Source of the DNA: Cryptomeria japonica
Lineage: Eukaryota; Streptophyta; Pinopsida; Cupressales; Cupressaceae
DNA length: 64,000 bases
Assembly (NCBI RefSeq): GCF_030272615.1
Contig: NC_081405.1
Location: forward strand, 572,261,752 to 572,325,751
Direction: 5' to 3'
The notes beneath the pieces are model-generated. The model saw nothing but the letters and a program-made list of their open reading frames with translations. It was not told where the DNA came from and did no database searches. Position numbers and translations under genes: made by a program. Positions 45,071 through 57,335 of the stretch are shown here, one piece after another; the first letter of the stretch is position 1, and the number at the start of each line of letters is the position of its first letter.

Positions 45071-47667
45071 TGGTGCAGGAGCACCTGAGCACCTGAATGC
45101 TCAAATCCTAGCAGGTATAACATTTTATTGCAAATTAAGCATGTGTATTTATTTTATGCTTCTATTAGGTTTAATAGGTTTTTTTTGTGGTGTAATAAGG
45201 TTTGGAACTCATTTTGTTTAAGAGTTTCCAAGATTTTTGGTTTTTGCTCAGTAGGCCAAAAATTGTCAATTTTGGGTCCAAATGAGCATTTTTGAATTTT
45301 TGATGTTGTAAAGCCTTGAAAGGAATTGGAGAATGTTTATTTAGTGTTTCTAAATGATGTTGAGTCATTAGTTTGAGTGCCAAGTCACCGGAAGTCAAAA
45401 TGCAATTTTTGAGCAACAAAAAGTTGTCAAAAGTTGTCAAAAAAGTGGTTTTTGGTGGTTTTGGTTAGTTCCAGCCTGTACCTGTCCATACAAAGGCTTC
45501 AACAAGTTGGCACATGTATAAAAACCATGTTCCAATCATTGTGTGTATAGTTCATGTTGGAAAAATAAGAGAAATACTTGTTTGTGATTGTATTTTGTGA
45601 GTTTTTAACTAGTTTTCTGCACTTTTTAGAGTACAGTCCGTACCATGGCTCCATGAGTCCGTACTGAACCTGTTTTTGATTTATGTGATCTCCTTTGATG
45701 TTTTAGTAGTGATCTCTGATCTTTTCTTGGGGTTTGGAACAAGTTTTGTTTGAAGTGCTCTTGAGAAAGGCATTGTTTTGTGGTTCTAATGGAAGATCAT
45801 TCATGGTCCAACTAATTTCTTCAAAGTCTCTTCATCCATGGCTTTGAGGGAATTTGTTGGATCTGTACATACTTTACCATACATCCATTTTCCTTTTCTA
45901 ACTATGCACAGGTGTTTGTAAACCCATGGCAAGTATGTGGAGTGAGCAACTTGGCTTGGGTATCCTTAAAGTTGTTTGAATGGTACTTTGCTATTCATAG
46001 CACTGTACTTTGATATGTTGAAGAAGAATTAAGTTGGCAAGAGTCTAAATTGTATTTCACCATCCTTGTCTCTCTCATGACTTGGCTGGTTGCAACAAGC
46101 AAAGGTGTAATTAGATTGTAAAAACAGTGAGTCACTGTTTCATTGGATAAAACCTCATTGCCAACCTCCCAAATGGGTAGTGTGGAATGATGGGTTCCTC
46201 TTTTATGCAAAATGGAAATGTATTTGCAAGTAGTTTCAATGTGAAGAAGACAAATTACACATTTTGATTGTAAAGGACCTAAATAAGGATCCTAAAACAG
46301 TGTATTCTTTGTCATAGTCACATAATGTTGTTATGATTTGTGTCATCCTTTAAGTGTTCAAACCTTCAAGATATTTGAAGAAGTTATATACACTATTCTA
46401 TCATGCCATTAATACCTTCTTGCAGGCCAGGGACAGAGTGAAGAAGCAGGTCAAAACAGAGAAAGAAAGTTGTCACAGTTTTAAGACTGTAAAAGTGCAG
46501 TAAGGCGGGTAAGAGACCAACAGTCATGAAAAAGACCCTTTCCTACTTGTTTGCAGGTTACTCCAACTGTTGTCAAGATATTTTTGCATTCATATGTGAT
46601 ATACTTTCATTGTACTTGCTTTATTAATGTTAACAAAGTATACAAAACCTTGAAAACATCGATGTCCCAGTCTTTAGACTGTTATTTCTGTGTAAAGACA
46701 GCATCATGGTACTTGTTTGACATAATGTCAGTATGCTAAGATAGGTTTTGGATCCTTGGAAGTGTTTGATACATGTTAAAGCAAGGTTTGGAACATTTAA
46801 AATTGGTCTAGCATCATGGAGGAGACCTTTAAATTGCAAACCCTCTCTAAAACTCTTAAAAACCCTTGAAAATTGCATATTTTGTGGGACAGTCCTCAAA
46901 CAGTTCGTATAGCACTTGCCATAGCAAAAATCCTTGAGCTCTCATCATCAAATGACCACATCTCCAAGGGTTTGTCATGAAGTTTAGTAGGTTGAACAGG
47001 GTGAACAAATTTCATCAAAAACTAGGGCTAATTCTAGTAGCCTTTTTGGAGCAAATTTGACCATTTCATGAAATCGGTAAGGAAGGAGGAGCAATTGATT
47101 GTTTCAAACCATCAAAATGGATAATTTAAGCCCTGAGACACCCTACTACAATATCCACAGCATTGCATTGAGTCATTTGATCAAAATGACCATTTGAACC
47201 TAGAAAGTTGCTTTGAGTAACCCAACGTTCTTTGTATCCAACTTAGAAATTTCCATTCTTGAAAAGTGAAGGACAGTCATCATACCTTGCAGACCTGTCC
47301 AGATTCTCAATCAACACTTTAATATGATTTAATTCCTTAAAGGTGCAAACAAGATTTGGTAAACCATGGTTCTCCAACAGTTGCCCATTCCTGGAAGAGA
47401 GGAGATTCAGCCAGTTGGACAACGAAACTTGTTCATTTTTGGTGACACACAAGAGGATCTCATTTCAGACTTGAATGCCTTAGCATGGAAGGTAAGGAGG
47501 AGTGATGACCAATACAATAGGGTGCAAGCAGTGTTGAATAGAGAGGAGGAGATAGGAGAAAGGTTTAGAAGAATCCCATTTGCGCTTAGGGATTGATTTG
47601 GGAACACATTGAGAGAAAAAGCCCACCAACCTCAAAGAAGACCAACTTCTATTCTACCTCCTCATCA
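45071..47667 (+). repeat. 3' LTR of element D
   Basis: 2597 bp, TGGTGCAGGAGC to CCTCCTCATCA, followed by TGTAT and the resumed minisatellite. TATA box at 45517-45524. The 76-codon frame is at 47366-47596. Confidence 0.93.
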
Positions 47668-47672
47668 TGTAT

Positions 47673-47700
47673 TTTCTGTGGTAATAGCATGGTGTTTCCA
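47673..47700. repeat. Resumed end of the minisatellite
   Basis: TTTCTGTGGTAATAGCATGG and the next few bases continue the unit split by element D, then the sequence becomes unique. Confidence 0.85.
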
Positions 47701-48894
47701 GCCACTTATTCAGGGTGCGGGTTCATAAATTTGGGGATATCCATTGCTTTGATGTTCCATTTTTGGTTTGATTTGTTATATGTTATTAGTCTTATATAAG
47801 CTAATTGTAGCAGGTGAATTCTTGGTATGTACATCTGGGACTATATATATCTTAGTTCATCAGCATTGAATTGATCCATTAATGGGTTGCAATTGAGAAG
47901 AACCTACACAATTAAACATATATAAAGCAAAGGTGTTTGTGTATATTGTTTATTTTCACATATTCAAATATCCAAAATTAATGTGAGAAAATTAGTAATC
48001 CACTTTTCATTAGATCAGTATTGCAACCTACAACTTGTATATGCACATCAATTTCAAGTCGCTCACATAGATCAAGTCCACATTCATAGAAGTGAATCAA
48101 AGAAATATACAATCAAAACCTTGGTCAATGATAGTCATCTAAAATGTTTTAAAATTATGGCATCATGACAATAAGTTTCGATGCATGGTACATCTTCATG
48201 AATTTTAAAGTTAAATACGTGTTCATTTAATTTATATTATTTTTATACTTACATGGTGACATGTTCATCATTTCAAAGCTAATTACTTTTGCTTTTATTT
48301 TATATACACATTGTGACAACATCTTCATCAATTTCAAAGCAAAATACTCATTCATTTAATTTATTTAACTTCTACATTCAACTTCAATAATTTAATTTAT
48401 TAATTTCAATTTTTAAATTTAGATTCATTTGTTATTTAATTAATCTTATATATTTTATCCAATAAATATTTAAATATCTACAAACATATTGCACCATTTT
48501 TAAAATTATAAATAAACACTTTTTGAGAAAAGCTATAAAAACACCATTATTACTTGAATGAGTCACATATAGAACTCAATTTGATGGAAAATTAATAAAA
48601 AGGCATATTAAAAATACAAGCATTTAAGCTATGGTTTTAACACCCATGCTACAAGCGTCTATAAGTAAGTTGGAATTCTAAAGTTTCTCACTCAAATACA
48701 CATGGAGCCTATAAACCCATATAAGATTCCTAAAACAAATTAACCATGGATTTTTATCCTCTCATGTTATACGTATTTTTGTTCCAAAATGGTATTTTTC
48801 ACATGATGGGAGTAGGGATGTGGCTTTCTCCTTCAACCTACAAAACCCCAATCAGATATTGGGAAAATCAAAATTTCTTAGTCTAAATATACCA
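47701..48894. other. Downstream flank of the TSJT1-like gene, no other gene seen
   Basis: AT-rich. On the minus strand this is the 3' side of the gene ending at 48895. An AATAAAT on the minus strand near 48360 could be a poly(A) signal, but it is over 500 bp from the stop and uncertain. Confidence 0.4.
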
Positions 48895-51800
48895 TTAAAG
48901 CAAGATGACTAATTGATGCGATAGGAAAGTGATATAAACCTTAATGGTAGTGCTACACATCTCATTATCCATTGTGGGAGTGACCTTCACCATTTGGCTT
49001 GGATCTTGATGGCTTCTCAAGCCTAAATTACTCGAAAATAAACAACCTGCATAACCCACTTCAATTGTTGACTGAAAAGAATCTCAAGATCTAGAATCTT
49101 ATTTTAAGTATTCTCAATGATATTTTTTATAGTGTTTGATGAAGTAACATGTTTCTCATTCTTTAATAGAAATAATAAAGTTAATTCTTCAATCCTTATA
49201 TAGTTAGATGTAATGAGTGTTAAATCTATCATTCTTGTTTATGACTGAGTTTTTTTTTAAACCACTACTCATAAAATGTGGATCAATGAGATTGACTTTA
49301 TAGTTGAACTCTATTAAAACATCACATAATTTGATACATTATGAAAAGCATCACTACTTACCAATGAATGGTCTAAGAAGGTCTATAATAATATTTCATA
49401 ATAAAGTTTTACAAATTGAGTAGCAAGCTAAGTGGGCTTGATCTTGGAAAAACTCCATGGAAAAGAAGTGTGCTTAAATGGGTTTGATTATGGAAAAACT
49501 CTATGAAAAAGTGTGCTTAAGGTAGAATAGTACTAGGTGAACTCTTAGGAAGCCCTAATTAAATCTTGATAAAAGATCTTATAAGAAATCATTTTGTCTT
49601 TTTCAGTCAACAACAATTAATCCACATCCCTTAAACATATTGCACCAATTGTCATAAACCCTTATCACTCAAGCCAATGGCATTTCTTATCTAATGCAAT
49701 AAGACTACATATAATCATCTATACTATATAAATTTAATTACAAATCAGATTATGTAATTTGATATATATACATCTAATATTTCATTATTATGAAATATAA
49801 AAATATACAATTTCTAAAATTTAATATGAAAATAATATTTGTTATATATAGAAATATTATTTTCTATATACACATACACATACATTTTATTTTTCTTACA
49901 TAAATATAAGATTGTTTGGTCTAGTAGTGTTCTTTTATACATTTTGTAAGAAATTACATATTTGAACTTAAGAGAACCAAAGAGGGGTTCTGACCATAGA
50001 AGGGTTTGTATATCAATTTTGAACCTTTTTTAAACCATGTTGTAAAGTGGAATCAGTAGTTTTACAGAGGTAGCTTACCTACTTTTGAATTTTTTAAATT
50101 AATAAAAAATTGAAATTAATAACATAAATAAATTACTTGTAGCTTTTTCTTTTATATGAAACTATGATTGAACCTGATAATTAACTTTATTATCTACTTC
50201 TGCCATTATTTTTAGATGAAACTAGACTGAACATACTGCCTGAATAGTTTATGACATAAAAATACAGAGACCTCTGTTACCCTGTTGACTGTTACCATTT
50301 GGAGTAATTTACATACTCTCACCTTTCCCATAGACTTTAAAGTTATTATTAAGAAGTGCAGGATTTTAAAGGGCTTGTGATCCATATAAAAGAGAATACT
50401 GTTTCACACTTATAATTAGTATTACCTTGAGGGAAGGATGCCAGGGACCTTCCACAAGCTTCCTTCAACACCTCTGCAGTATCTGAGAATGCAAGATAAC
50501 CGTCTGCAGTGATACCCCAGTATAAGGGAACTTTTCCCTCAGAGTCCTGCTTGCACTCATCATGCAATTCATATGAGCTTGCTAGATCACCATATGCACA
50601 AAAAAATTATCAGAATCAATAATATGCAATTGGGTCTTACAGTAGCAACAAATACAGTTTGGGTAGTTCTGTCAAAAATAACAAAGGCAAATTGACCCTC
50701 TAAGTGTCCAACCACTTTAGTTGCAGGGTATGGAGCACGGTCTCTGAGTGTCCTGTAAGCATCTATAACCAGTAAAACCTCATTTACAGATTTTGAGAGC
50801 CCATAATGCTGTCTCAAGCTTGGAAGATTCTCTAGGTTGCCTTCAAATAAGCAGAAACAGTCATCCTTAACTGCAAATGACCTGGAAATAAGAATAAATT
50901 ATAAAAATTCAGAATCCATCCTGATGATTGACAGTAAGGATTGCCCAATTGAGTTTTTTCAATTCTATTAGTATTTAACCCATCTGAGAATAGTTTGATT
51001 CCATGAAAACCTATTATAATTTTGGTACAGTCTCCAAAAATGGGTCAAGAAAATTAATCACAGCTAATTACAATAAATAATATTTAATACACTTCATTTA
51101 TAAATACCCGTTAATTTGGAATCTATCAATCCTTATAACTGGAAAAAATGTCTGATTGTAAAATTGAATTCATAACTTCACAAAAACTTTGAGTTAAAAT
51201 GAGTTAGATAATCAGATGGCACGTTCAAGCCACAGAAAATCTATTAGTCTGTAATTTAAATGATTTATAGGCTACAGGGTATGTTACTAGAATGAAATAT
51301 TTCCTTATAACAATTAATATAAAGATATTGGACTATTTCTAAAAGAAGGTTTTCAAATAAGCCTTATAATTAGTATGCTCATCTGCAAAGAATAAATGGT
51401 ATTAGTGCAATGATTACTCAGACTTCCAAAAACAAAAATTGATCAAATCTATTAAAAGAAAAAGTACAGGTTCCATAAAATTTTGTTTAATTCAAGAAAA
51501 ACTACGGGGCCAGTAATTCAATGATAAGAAGGTTTTAGGTTTCACTCCTAGTTGGTCCATGAAAAGTTTAACATACTACCAGAACCCGTGTTGGCAGAGA
51601 CAGGTTGCCCTAGGATCCCCACCTCAAGCATCTTCAATGTGATGTGGTGAAAAATTATAGATTCTAAATGAACATATGTTAGAAAATAAGTTATATTTGA
51701 ACCAAGGAAGGACCAGTCATCAAGAGGGCTAGTAACTCGGTACAAAGAAGGTGTTAGATTTGACTCCTTACTGGTCCATGGAAAGTTTAACATGCTATCA

Positions 51801-52296
51801 TAGCCCAGCTCAGCAGAGCTAGGCCGAACTAGGATCCCCAAACACCTTCAATGTAGCATGACAGAAAATGAGTCGCCCATCACCAAGAGAGCTGATAGCT
51901 CTATGATAGAACACCCAACAACAAACGAGAGATCCTAAATTCGACTCTTAACTAATCCATGAAAATTTAACAGCCCATAGACACTGAATCAATTTTAAAA
52001 CTAACTTTATAAGCCAACAAATAGACAATAAACCAATTTGATGGATTTTATGGACCCAATTTTCTTAGGGAAAGAATCTATCAACCATTATTGATATGAT
52101 ACCTGGGGCGGAGAAATGACTGAGTATCTTTTGTATAGGCCATGTATGCAATATCCTCCATCTTTAAAGAGAGAGCATGTGGAAAGGCGTCCTGAAAAGA
52201 GTTGAAGAGATCATATGAAGACTTCTTGATGTCTGGACTGCTCATCCTCATTTCTTCTGGCCCTTCTGCCACTTTGCTATTAAATATAGCCAACAT
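48895..52296 (-). CDS. Aluminium-induced / stem-specific TSJT1-like protein (DUF3700), four exons
   Basis: Exons on the minus strand: 52296-52103, 50881-50641, 50546-50426, 49046-48895. All three introns (1221, 94 and 1379 bp) have GT donors and AG acceptors, and phases agree (2, 0, 1), giving 235 residues. The family has a class-II glutamine-amidotransferase-like fold without known enzyme activity. Members respond to aluminium, auxin, dormancy or sugar state. Family marks: RPRSFAVKDDCFCLFEG near 63-79, YGL at 91-93, LRDRAPYPA from 110, GHLEGQFAFVIFD near 123-135, GKVPLYWGITADGYLAFSD at 149-167, and SLASFPQG at 179-186. The last exon gives CLFSSNLGLRS, then a diverged tail ending FLSHQLVILL. 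Length is normal for the family. The start MLAIFNSKV matches the usual MLxxF opening. No stop or frameshift, so it may be functional, but the C-terminus is unusual. Confidence 0.88.
50882..52102 (-). other. Intron 1 of the TSJT1-like gene
   Basis: 1221 bp, donor AG|GTATCA and acceptor TTTCCAG|G on the minus strand. It holds the three repeat units listed at 51506-51960, so transposable-element debris has accumulated in an intron without breaking the exons. Confidence 0.8.
51506..51990 (+). repeat. Three diverged tRNA-like (SINE-like) repeat units in intron 1
   Basis: Units start near 51506, 51724 and 51886. Each has an A-box-like part (best TAGCTCTATGATAG at 51896-51909), a B-box-like part (best AAATTCGACTC at 51937-51947; others TTAGATTTGACTCC and TTAGGTTTCACTCC), then GGTCCATG and AAAGTTTAACAT. 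Units 1 and 2 also share a tail with CTAGGATCCCCA and CTTCAATGT. The arrangement resembles the RNA polymerase III promoter of a tRNA-derived SINE, repeated in tandem. Sequence decay is heavy, so this is a candidate only. Confidence 0.5.
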
Positions 52297-52380
52297 CTTG
52301 ATTACAAATTATATATCAAGAACACAGAGAATGCAAAGCAGGAAGCTTTGTGGAGCTGCTAAATCACCAGAACTTGATGA

Positions 52381-52388
52381 TACTTATA
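52381..52388 (-). promoter_or_regulatory. Candidate TATA box of the TSJT1-like gene
   Basis: TATAAGTA on the minus strand, 85-92 bp upstream of the ATG at 52296, which would leave a 5' leader of roughly 55-60 nt. No transcript evidence is available here. Confidence 0.3.
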
Positions 52389-52735
52389 GAAAGGCTTCTT
52401 CAGAATTATTCTATGGGATGATGAGGATAAGAAAGCTATCGGCATGTGAAACAAGGAAGCCGGTTTAAAATGATGATGGAGAAAATGTGGGGTCTTTCTT
52501 GTGAAGAAAATGAGGTCTGAATTATCTATAAGACATTCAGATTCCTCCGCCCACTCACCTGTTGTACAAAATAACACAGATAAGAGTCCAAATTTTGAAA
52601 AGCCATTAAACTAAGGCCACAAATTTTGGGTCTGGACAAGATTGAAAAGAACAGAGAAAAAGGATAAGAAAGATTGAAAAACTTTGTGAAGATATTCCTG
52701 TTGAATTAGGAGGTGATTGAGACACATGTGACTCA

Positions 52736-52820
52736 GCCATTCCAATGCTTTGGGGAGGCGTTCCTTGTTCACTAGGCAACACTTGATGGGGAAGGCGTTC
52801 CTTGTTCACTAGGTAACACT
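52736..52820. repeat. Two-copy tandem repeat upstream of the gene
   Basis: AGGCGTTCCTTGTTCACTAG followed by G(C/T)AACACTTGATGG occurs twice, about 43 bp apart, some 450 bp upstream of the TSJT1-like start. Confidence 0.75.
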
Positions 52821-53099
52821 TGATGGCCAAACAAACTAGGTAGACAAGATGGGTGATAGATGCTTTTCCTCCTCTCAAAATCATCTTCATATTATTTGCT
52901 TGGCTTCTTGTTGTTAGTGTCAAAACTTACAATACAAAAACAGAGACCACTGTGTCTTGAAATGGATAAGAATGATAAAAAGAAAGTTTAACCATCATTA
53001 CTGGTTGGTGAAAAATACTTTTGCCCTTTTAAGTTTTCAAGGCTTTCATTTTAATCTACAATGAAAGATTCAGTGGAGATTATTAAAGATCTGATAGCT

Positions 53100-55548
53100 A
53101 TCTGATATCTGATTGTAGGGGATTTACTTCATATATTTAATCCCAATTTTAACTTTTAGGGAAGAATCTTGGTGAATTCAAGAAATTACTCAATTGATTG
53201 GATGAGATTGTATTATATTTAAATTTTATTGCTAATATTTTATTATAAATAGAGTTTTCAATATAGGATGTTAGTTAATATATTATTATAAAAGAGTTTT
53301 TAGTATAGGACATTTTTATCAATCTAACTAAACATTCATTTGGATGATAAACTATATAATGGTTTTATTGAAAAATTAGATGTTTTATATAGTTTTTAAA
53401 TAATTTCTAATAGAATTTTTTAAATAATAAGTAAATATAAGATTCATTTTAGAAGTAAAAAATATAATTGTAGAGTAGAAAAGTGTATATATTAATATTT
53501 TTTTAGTGTTTTATTCTTATTTTATGCTATTTTCAGTCTATGTTTTGGAATTATGATTTTAGCACATAATTTGAGTGTTTTGACATAATTGTTAGACTTA
53601 ACACTATAGTATGAGATGCTAGATTTCTATATTCAAGCATTTTCAATACAATTCCTTTTAACTTACTTATCCTAGACACAATTACAGTTAGAATCTTGTC
53701 CTTAGCGAATTATGTCCTCATCATTCATTTTTTCATGCAACATGTTGAGTGGTGGAATGATCAACCTTGCCTTAAGGATCCCTAATTCTCTCTAAAATCA
53801 CCAGTGGTACACTCATTAACAACTCAAGATTTTGGTGTAGCAGCAAAATTTGGGTGTGTTAATATTTTTGTGACTCTACTAAGAAATGGTTTGATTCTTG
53901 CTCCTAGGTAGTTGAGTCACCCTACGGTTGACCATTTCCTATTTATCAAACCTCTCATTTTAGGGGGGTAAACTATTGAGTGGTGGAACCCTCAACCTTG
54001 CCTTCCAGGTCCCTAATTAAATCTAATCTCATTAGTGGTGCACTCATTCATAGCTCAAGCTTTTGGTGTAGTAGCAAAGTTAGGACACATTAACATATTC
54101 TAAGGATAATATTCTCAAGAATTGAACATTAGCTATTGGTGTGGATGTCAAACATTTAAAATTATGTATTTAGGGTTATGTATTTGAAGGAATCATCCTA
54201 GGAAGCTTGCTCATCACAATGGATTCATCACATTATTGAATCATCAAAAGCATATTACAAAAAAGTATCCAAAACATTATCCTCTTATAGGTACATAAAC
54301 CACCTTATATTTAAGTCAAGAGACATCTATTGTCAAAATACACTTTAAGTAAATAATTTAAAATAATCATTTAGAGAGTCACAACAACAATCAATAAGTG
54401 TCAATTGACATGATGACATCCACTACCATCCTACATTGACATCCGTTTCCACCCACATATCCCTCTTGATTTTATTAGTAATTTGGTGTTTGGACTTGAC
54501 TAATACATATGAAATTCTAAGCTGCAATCCTTATATAAGAAGTCCATAACATTCCTTAATGCGTTCACTACTTTTCTTACTTTAAATATTAACAAGTGAA
54601 AATAATAGTTATTACTAAATACCTTACGTTTTCTTTAAAAAAAATTATTAAAAATAAGATAAAAATGACCCACTTTGTGATCTCCATTTATGTTCGTATG
54701 CCCATTTAATTGATTGTTCCCTAGGTGTATTCTAGGTCTATTTATCCTAAATTCAAACCTTCCATCATATTTTGAATTAATTTGCAAGGACCCCTTATTG
54801 TATGACTTTTGGGATCAGATTCAGAAGTAGACAAAAGTCATCTAGATGCTAAAGCACCATTTTAATTCAATTCAATTTAAATGTTTTGTTCCTAGATTCC
54901 TTTATCTTAATGTAATTTATTTTATGGGATTTACTTTATATAGCTAATATCAATTCTAACTTTTACGAAAAGAATCTTGGTGATTTCAAGAAATTATTTA
55001 TTGATTGCATGAGACTATATTAAATTTAAAATTTATTTTAATTGCATTTAATATTAAGACTTTTGTTTTCAAGGTTAAACAAATTCTTTGCTAGCTAATA
55101 TTTTATTATAAAAGAGTTTTCAATATAGGGCATTTTTATCAATAATCTAATTGATCATCTATAATGGTTTTGTTGAAAAATAGATGTTCTATGTACAATT
55201 TTTAAATGATTTTTAATATAAATATTAGTTTTTAAAAAGTAAGTAAATATAAGATTAATTTTAGAGATGAAATAATAATTGTAGAATAGAAAAGTTTACA
55301 TATTAGTATTTTTATTTTATTTTTATCAATGTCTTGGAGTTATGATTCTAGCACATAATTTGAATATTTTGACATAATTGTTAATTATTTATGAGATGCT
55401 ACATTTCTTATGTTCAATAATTTTTTATACAATTCTCGGTAACTTACTTATCTTAGGTAAGATCACAATTAGAATCTTGTCTTAAGCCAATCATGTCCCC
55501 AAATTTTGAATTCATGTAATAGGTTGAATGGTGGAATGCTCAACCTTG
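53100..55548. repeat. Diverged direct duplication of AT-rich DNA
   Basis: The stretch from GGGATTTACTTCATATA (about 53119) to GGTGGAATGATCAACCTTG (about 53770) recurs from GGGATTTACTTTATATA (about 54928) to GGTGGAATGCTCAACCTTG (55548). Shared words include AGAATCTTGGTGA, TATTTTATTATAAA, CATAATTTGA and GACATAATTGTTA. The tail part appears a third time at about 53970-54100. No coding signal. Element E is inserted exactly at the end of the right copy. Confidence 0.7.
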
Positions 55549-57269
55549 TGTTGGCAATGAGTTGTGATTGATGTCAACCGGTATTGTAGGCTATCGGTAG
55601 AGGTATGTCAACCCGGTATGAAGAAGATTGAACCAACATAAGGAAGATTAACACGAAGGCTTGTCAACCGGTATGATGGAAAACAAGTAGGTATTGAGAC
55701 TATCACTGACTTCACTGGTATGAGGTGAGATGCATGTGTGTGTTAGCATGTTGAGTGATAATCGGTAGAGCATAAACTGATTTGGAGGTTGGCTACATGT
55801 TTATGATAAAGAGGCAGAATGTTAAAATGATCACAAACCACCGGAGGTGAAGATGTGCTACCGATGTGTGCACTATCGGTTAGTAGAACGAGAAGGTTTC
55901 ACCGGTAAGGGCTTGTGCCAGTATGAGTTTGTTAAATGTTCAAGTGTAAACCAATCTTGTGTCGGTAAGTTGAGTGTATGGCGATGTGATGCCATGTGGA
56001 ACTGAGGTGGCAAGCATGCAGAGGTCGGTGAAGTTTCCATCGACATGGTTGTTAGAACAGATAGATGACATTAATGAAACAACCACAAATCACGGGTCAA
56101 TAATAGATTGATGTAGCTCGAGGAAGAATGAATGATAGAGAAAGATCAGGGAGTTGTTGGCACCTGAATTGATGCAAAGAAATCAGATTACAAGAGGACC
56201 TCGAGAAGGAAACAGTTGAGTCATAAATGAGTCGATAGATTTCAAGGCCGAAAATCATGGTCGGGATTGCTATCTTTAGAAAATATACATTAGATGATGA
56301 AAAACACATATAGATGCATTCCTCCAATGCAGGTGATCAATCCAAGGCAGATTGGATTGGATTTGATGAAGATTTGATTGATGGAAGAAACCCTAACCAC
56401 CCTTAGTTTGAATTGATTTTTGGTGGGAAAGCTCAAGACTAAATATGATGGCTTGAGACTGCGATCGGTGCTGCTGAAGAGTGAAGGTAAGTGTGAAATT
56501 GTTGTCTGAGAGCCGAAGAGATAAACACTTGAAGTGTTTATGAGAGAAGACTGTATCGATAAGGAGAAGCAGGGTAAACTGGTGTAAGGAACAAACCAAC
56601 ATAATTAGCATAGAACGCAAAGGTGAAAATCGAAAGGAAGCAACATCTGATAAAGAGTAATCGGTGTGAGTTGAATTGTGAAGATATTGTGAGAGGAGAC
56701 TTAGAAAAGCTAGAATCAGCAGTAAAGCAAAGTTGCAGTGTGTGGAGGAAACACAGACCGGTAAGGTTGAAACCGGCAAAGAAGAATATTGTAAGGTTGC
56801 AAAACTTCTTTTGCAATAGGGATCTCATTTGTATAACTGAGTTTTATATTATTTTCATTGAGTTGGTGCTTAATGCAGGGGTTGTAGCTCGTTTAGGTTG
56901 TAGCTTATAAATTATGCAGGGGTTGGTGCTCATAAATCAAGGGTTGGTGCTCCTTGGGTTGGTGCCCTAAAATTGTAATCAAATCTTTTACATTGGGAGG
57001 CTAGATTGGAGCAGAAGATCTCTAACAGCTATTCTCACTGAGGTTTTTCCCACATTGGGTTTTCCTCGTATATCTGGTGTTGTGTGTTGCATTATTGTGT
57101 ATGAGTTATGTTGGTGTTATAGAAAATCATTTCACACACTTAATTTGCACTAGTTGAGCTACCAGTTAGCACTCAGTTTGTTTTATATATTACCGGTATA
57201 TCCCTGTTGTAGAAAAAAGTGTTTAAATCACTGATTCACCCCCCTCTGAGTGATCCATTGTGTCCAACA
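55549..57269 (+). repeat. 5' LTR of element E
   Basis: 1721 bp, TGTTGGCAATGAG to GTGTCCAACA. Rich in ACCGGT motifs and their decayed forms (ATCGGT, ACTGGT). The end TTCACCCCCCTCTGAGTGAT resembles the end of the element B LTR. Confidence 0.9.
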
Positions 57270-57271
57270 AT

Positions 57272-57283
57272 TGGTATCAGAGC
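57272..57283 (+). other. Primer binding site of element E (initiator tRNA-Met)
   Basis: TGGTATCAGAGC, two bases after the LTR end. Confidence 0.9.
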
Positions 57284-57335
57284 ATAGGTACCCTATTTTT
57301 TCAAAGCGTTCTCTAGCTTGGGTAGATCCTGTTAA

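Larger units (their letters stand above)
37778..47672 (+). mobile_element. Element D: full-length Ty3/gypsy chromovirus
   Basis: Complete insertion with 2.6-kb LTRs (37783-40377, 45071-47667) and the target duplication TGTAT (37778-37782, 47668-47672). It interrupts the minisatellite, whose sequence continues across the break. The internal part has an initiator-Met primer site, one gag-pol reading frame and a polypurine tract. A C-terminal chromodomain places it in the chromovirus clade, whose integrase can target histone-marked chromatin. By eye the LTRs differ at about 3% of positions, so it is younger than element E. Five stop codons make it inactive as it stands. Confidence 0.95.

Noticed and set aside
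50349-50425. Open continuation beyond exon 3 of the TSJT1-like gene
   Set aside because: Family similarity stops exactly at FPQG next to a GT donor; a matching exon with correct phase is found at 49046.
56393-56828. Minus-strand frames of 96-128 codons in the element E LTR, also seen in the 3' LTR
   Set aside because: They recur because the LTR is duplicated; Leu/Ser-rich, with no domain and frame breaks between the copies.
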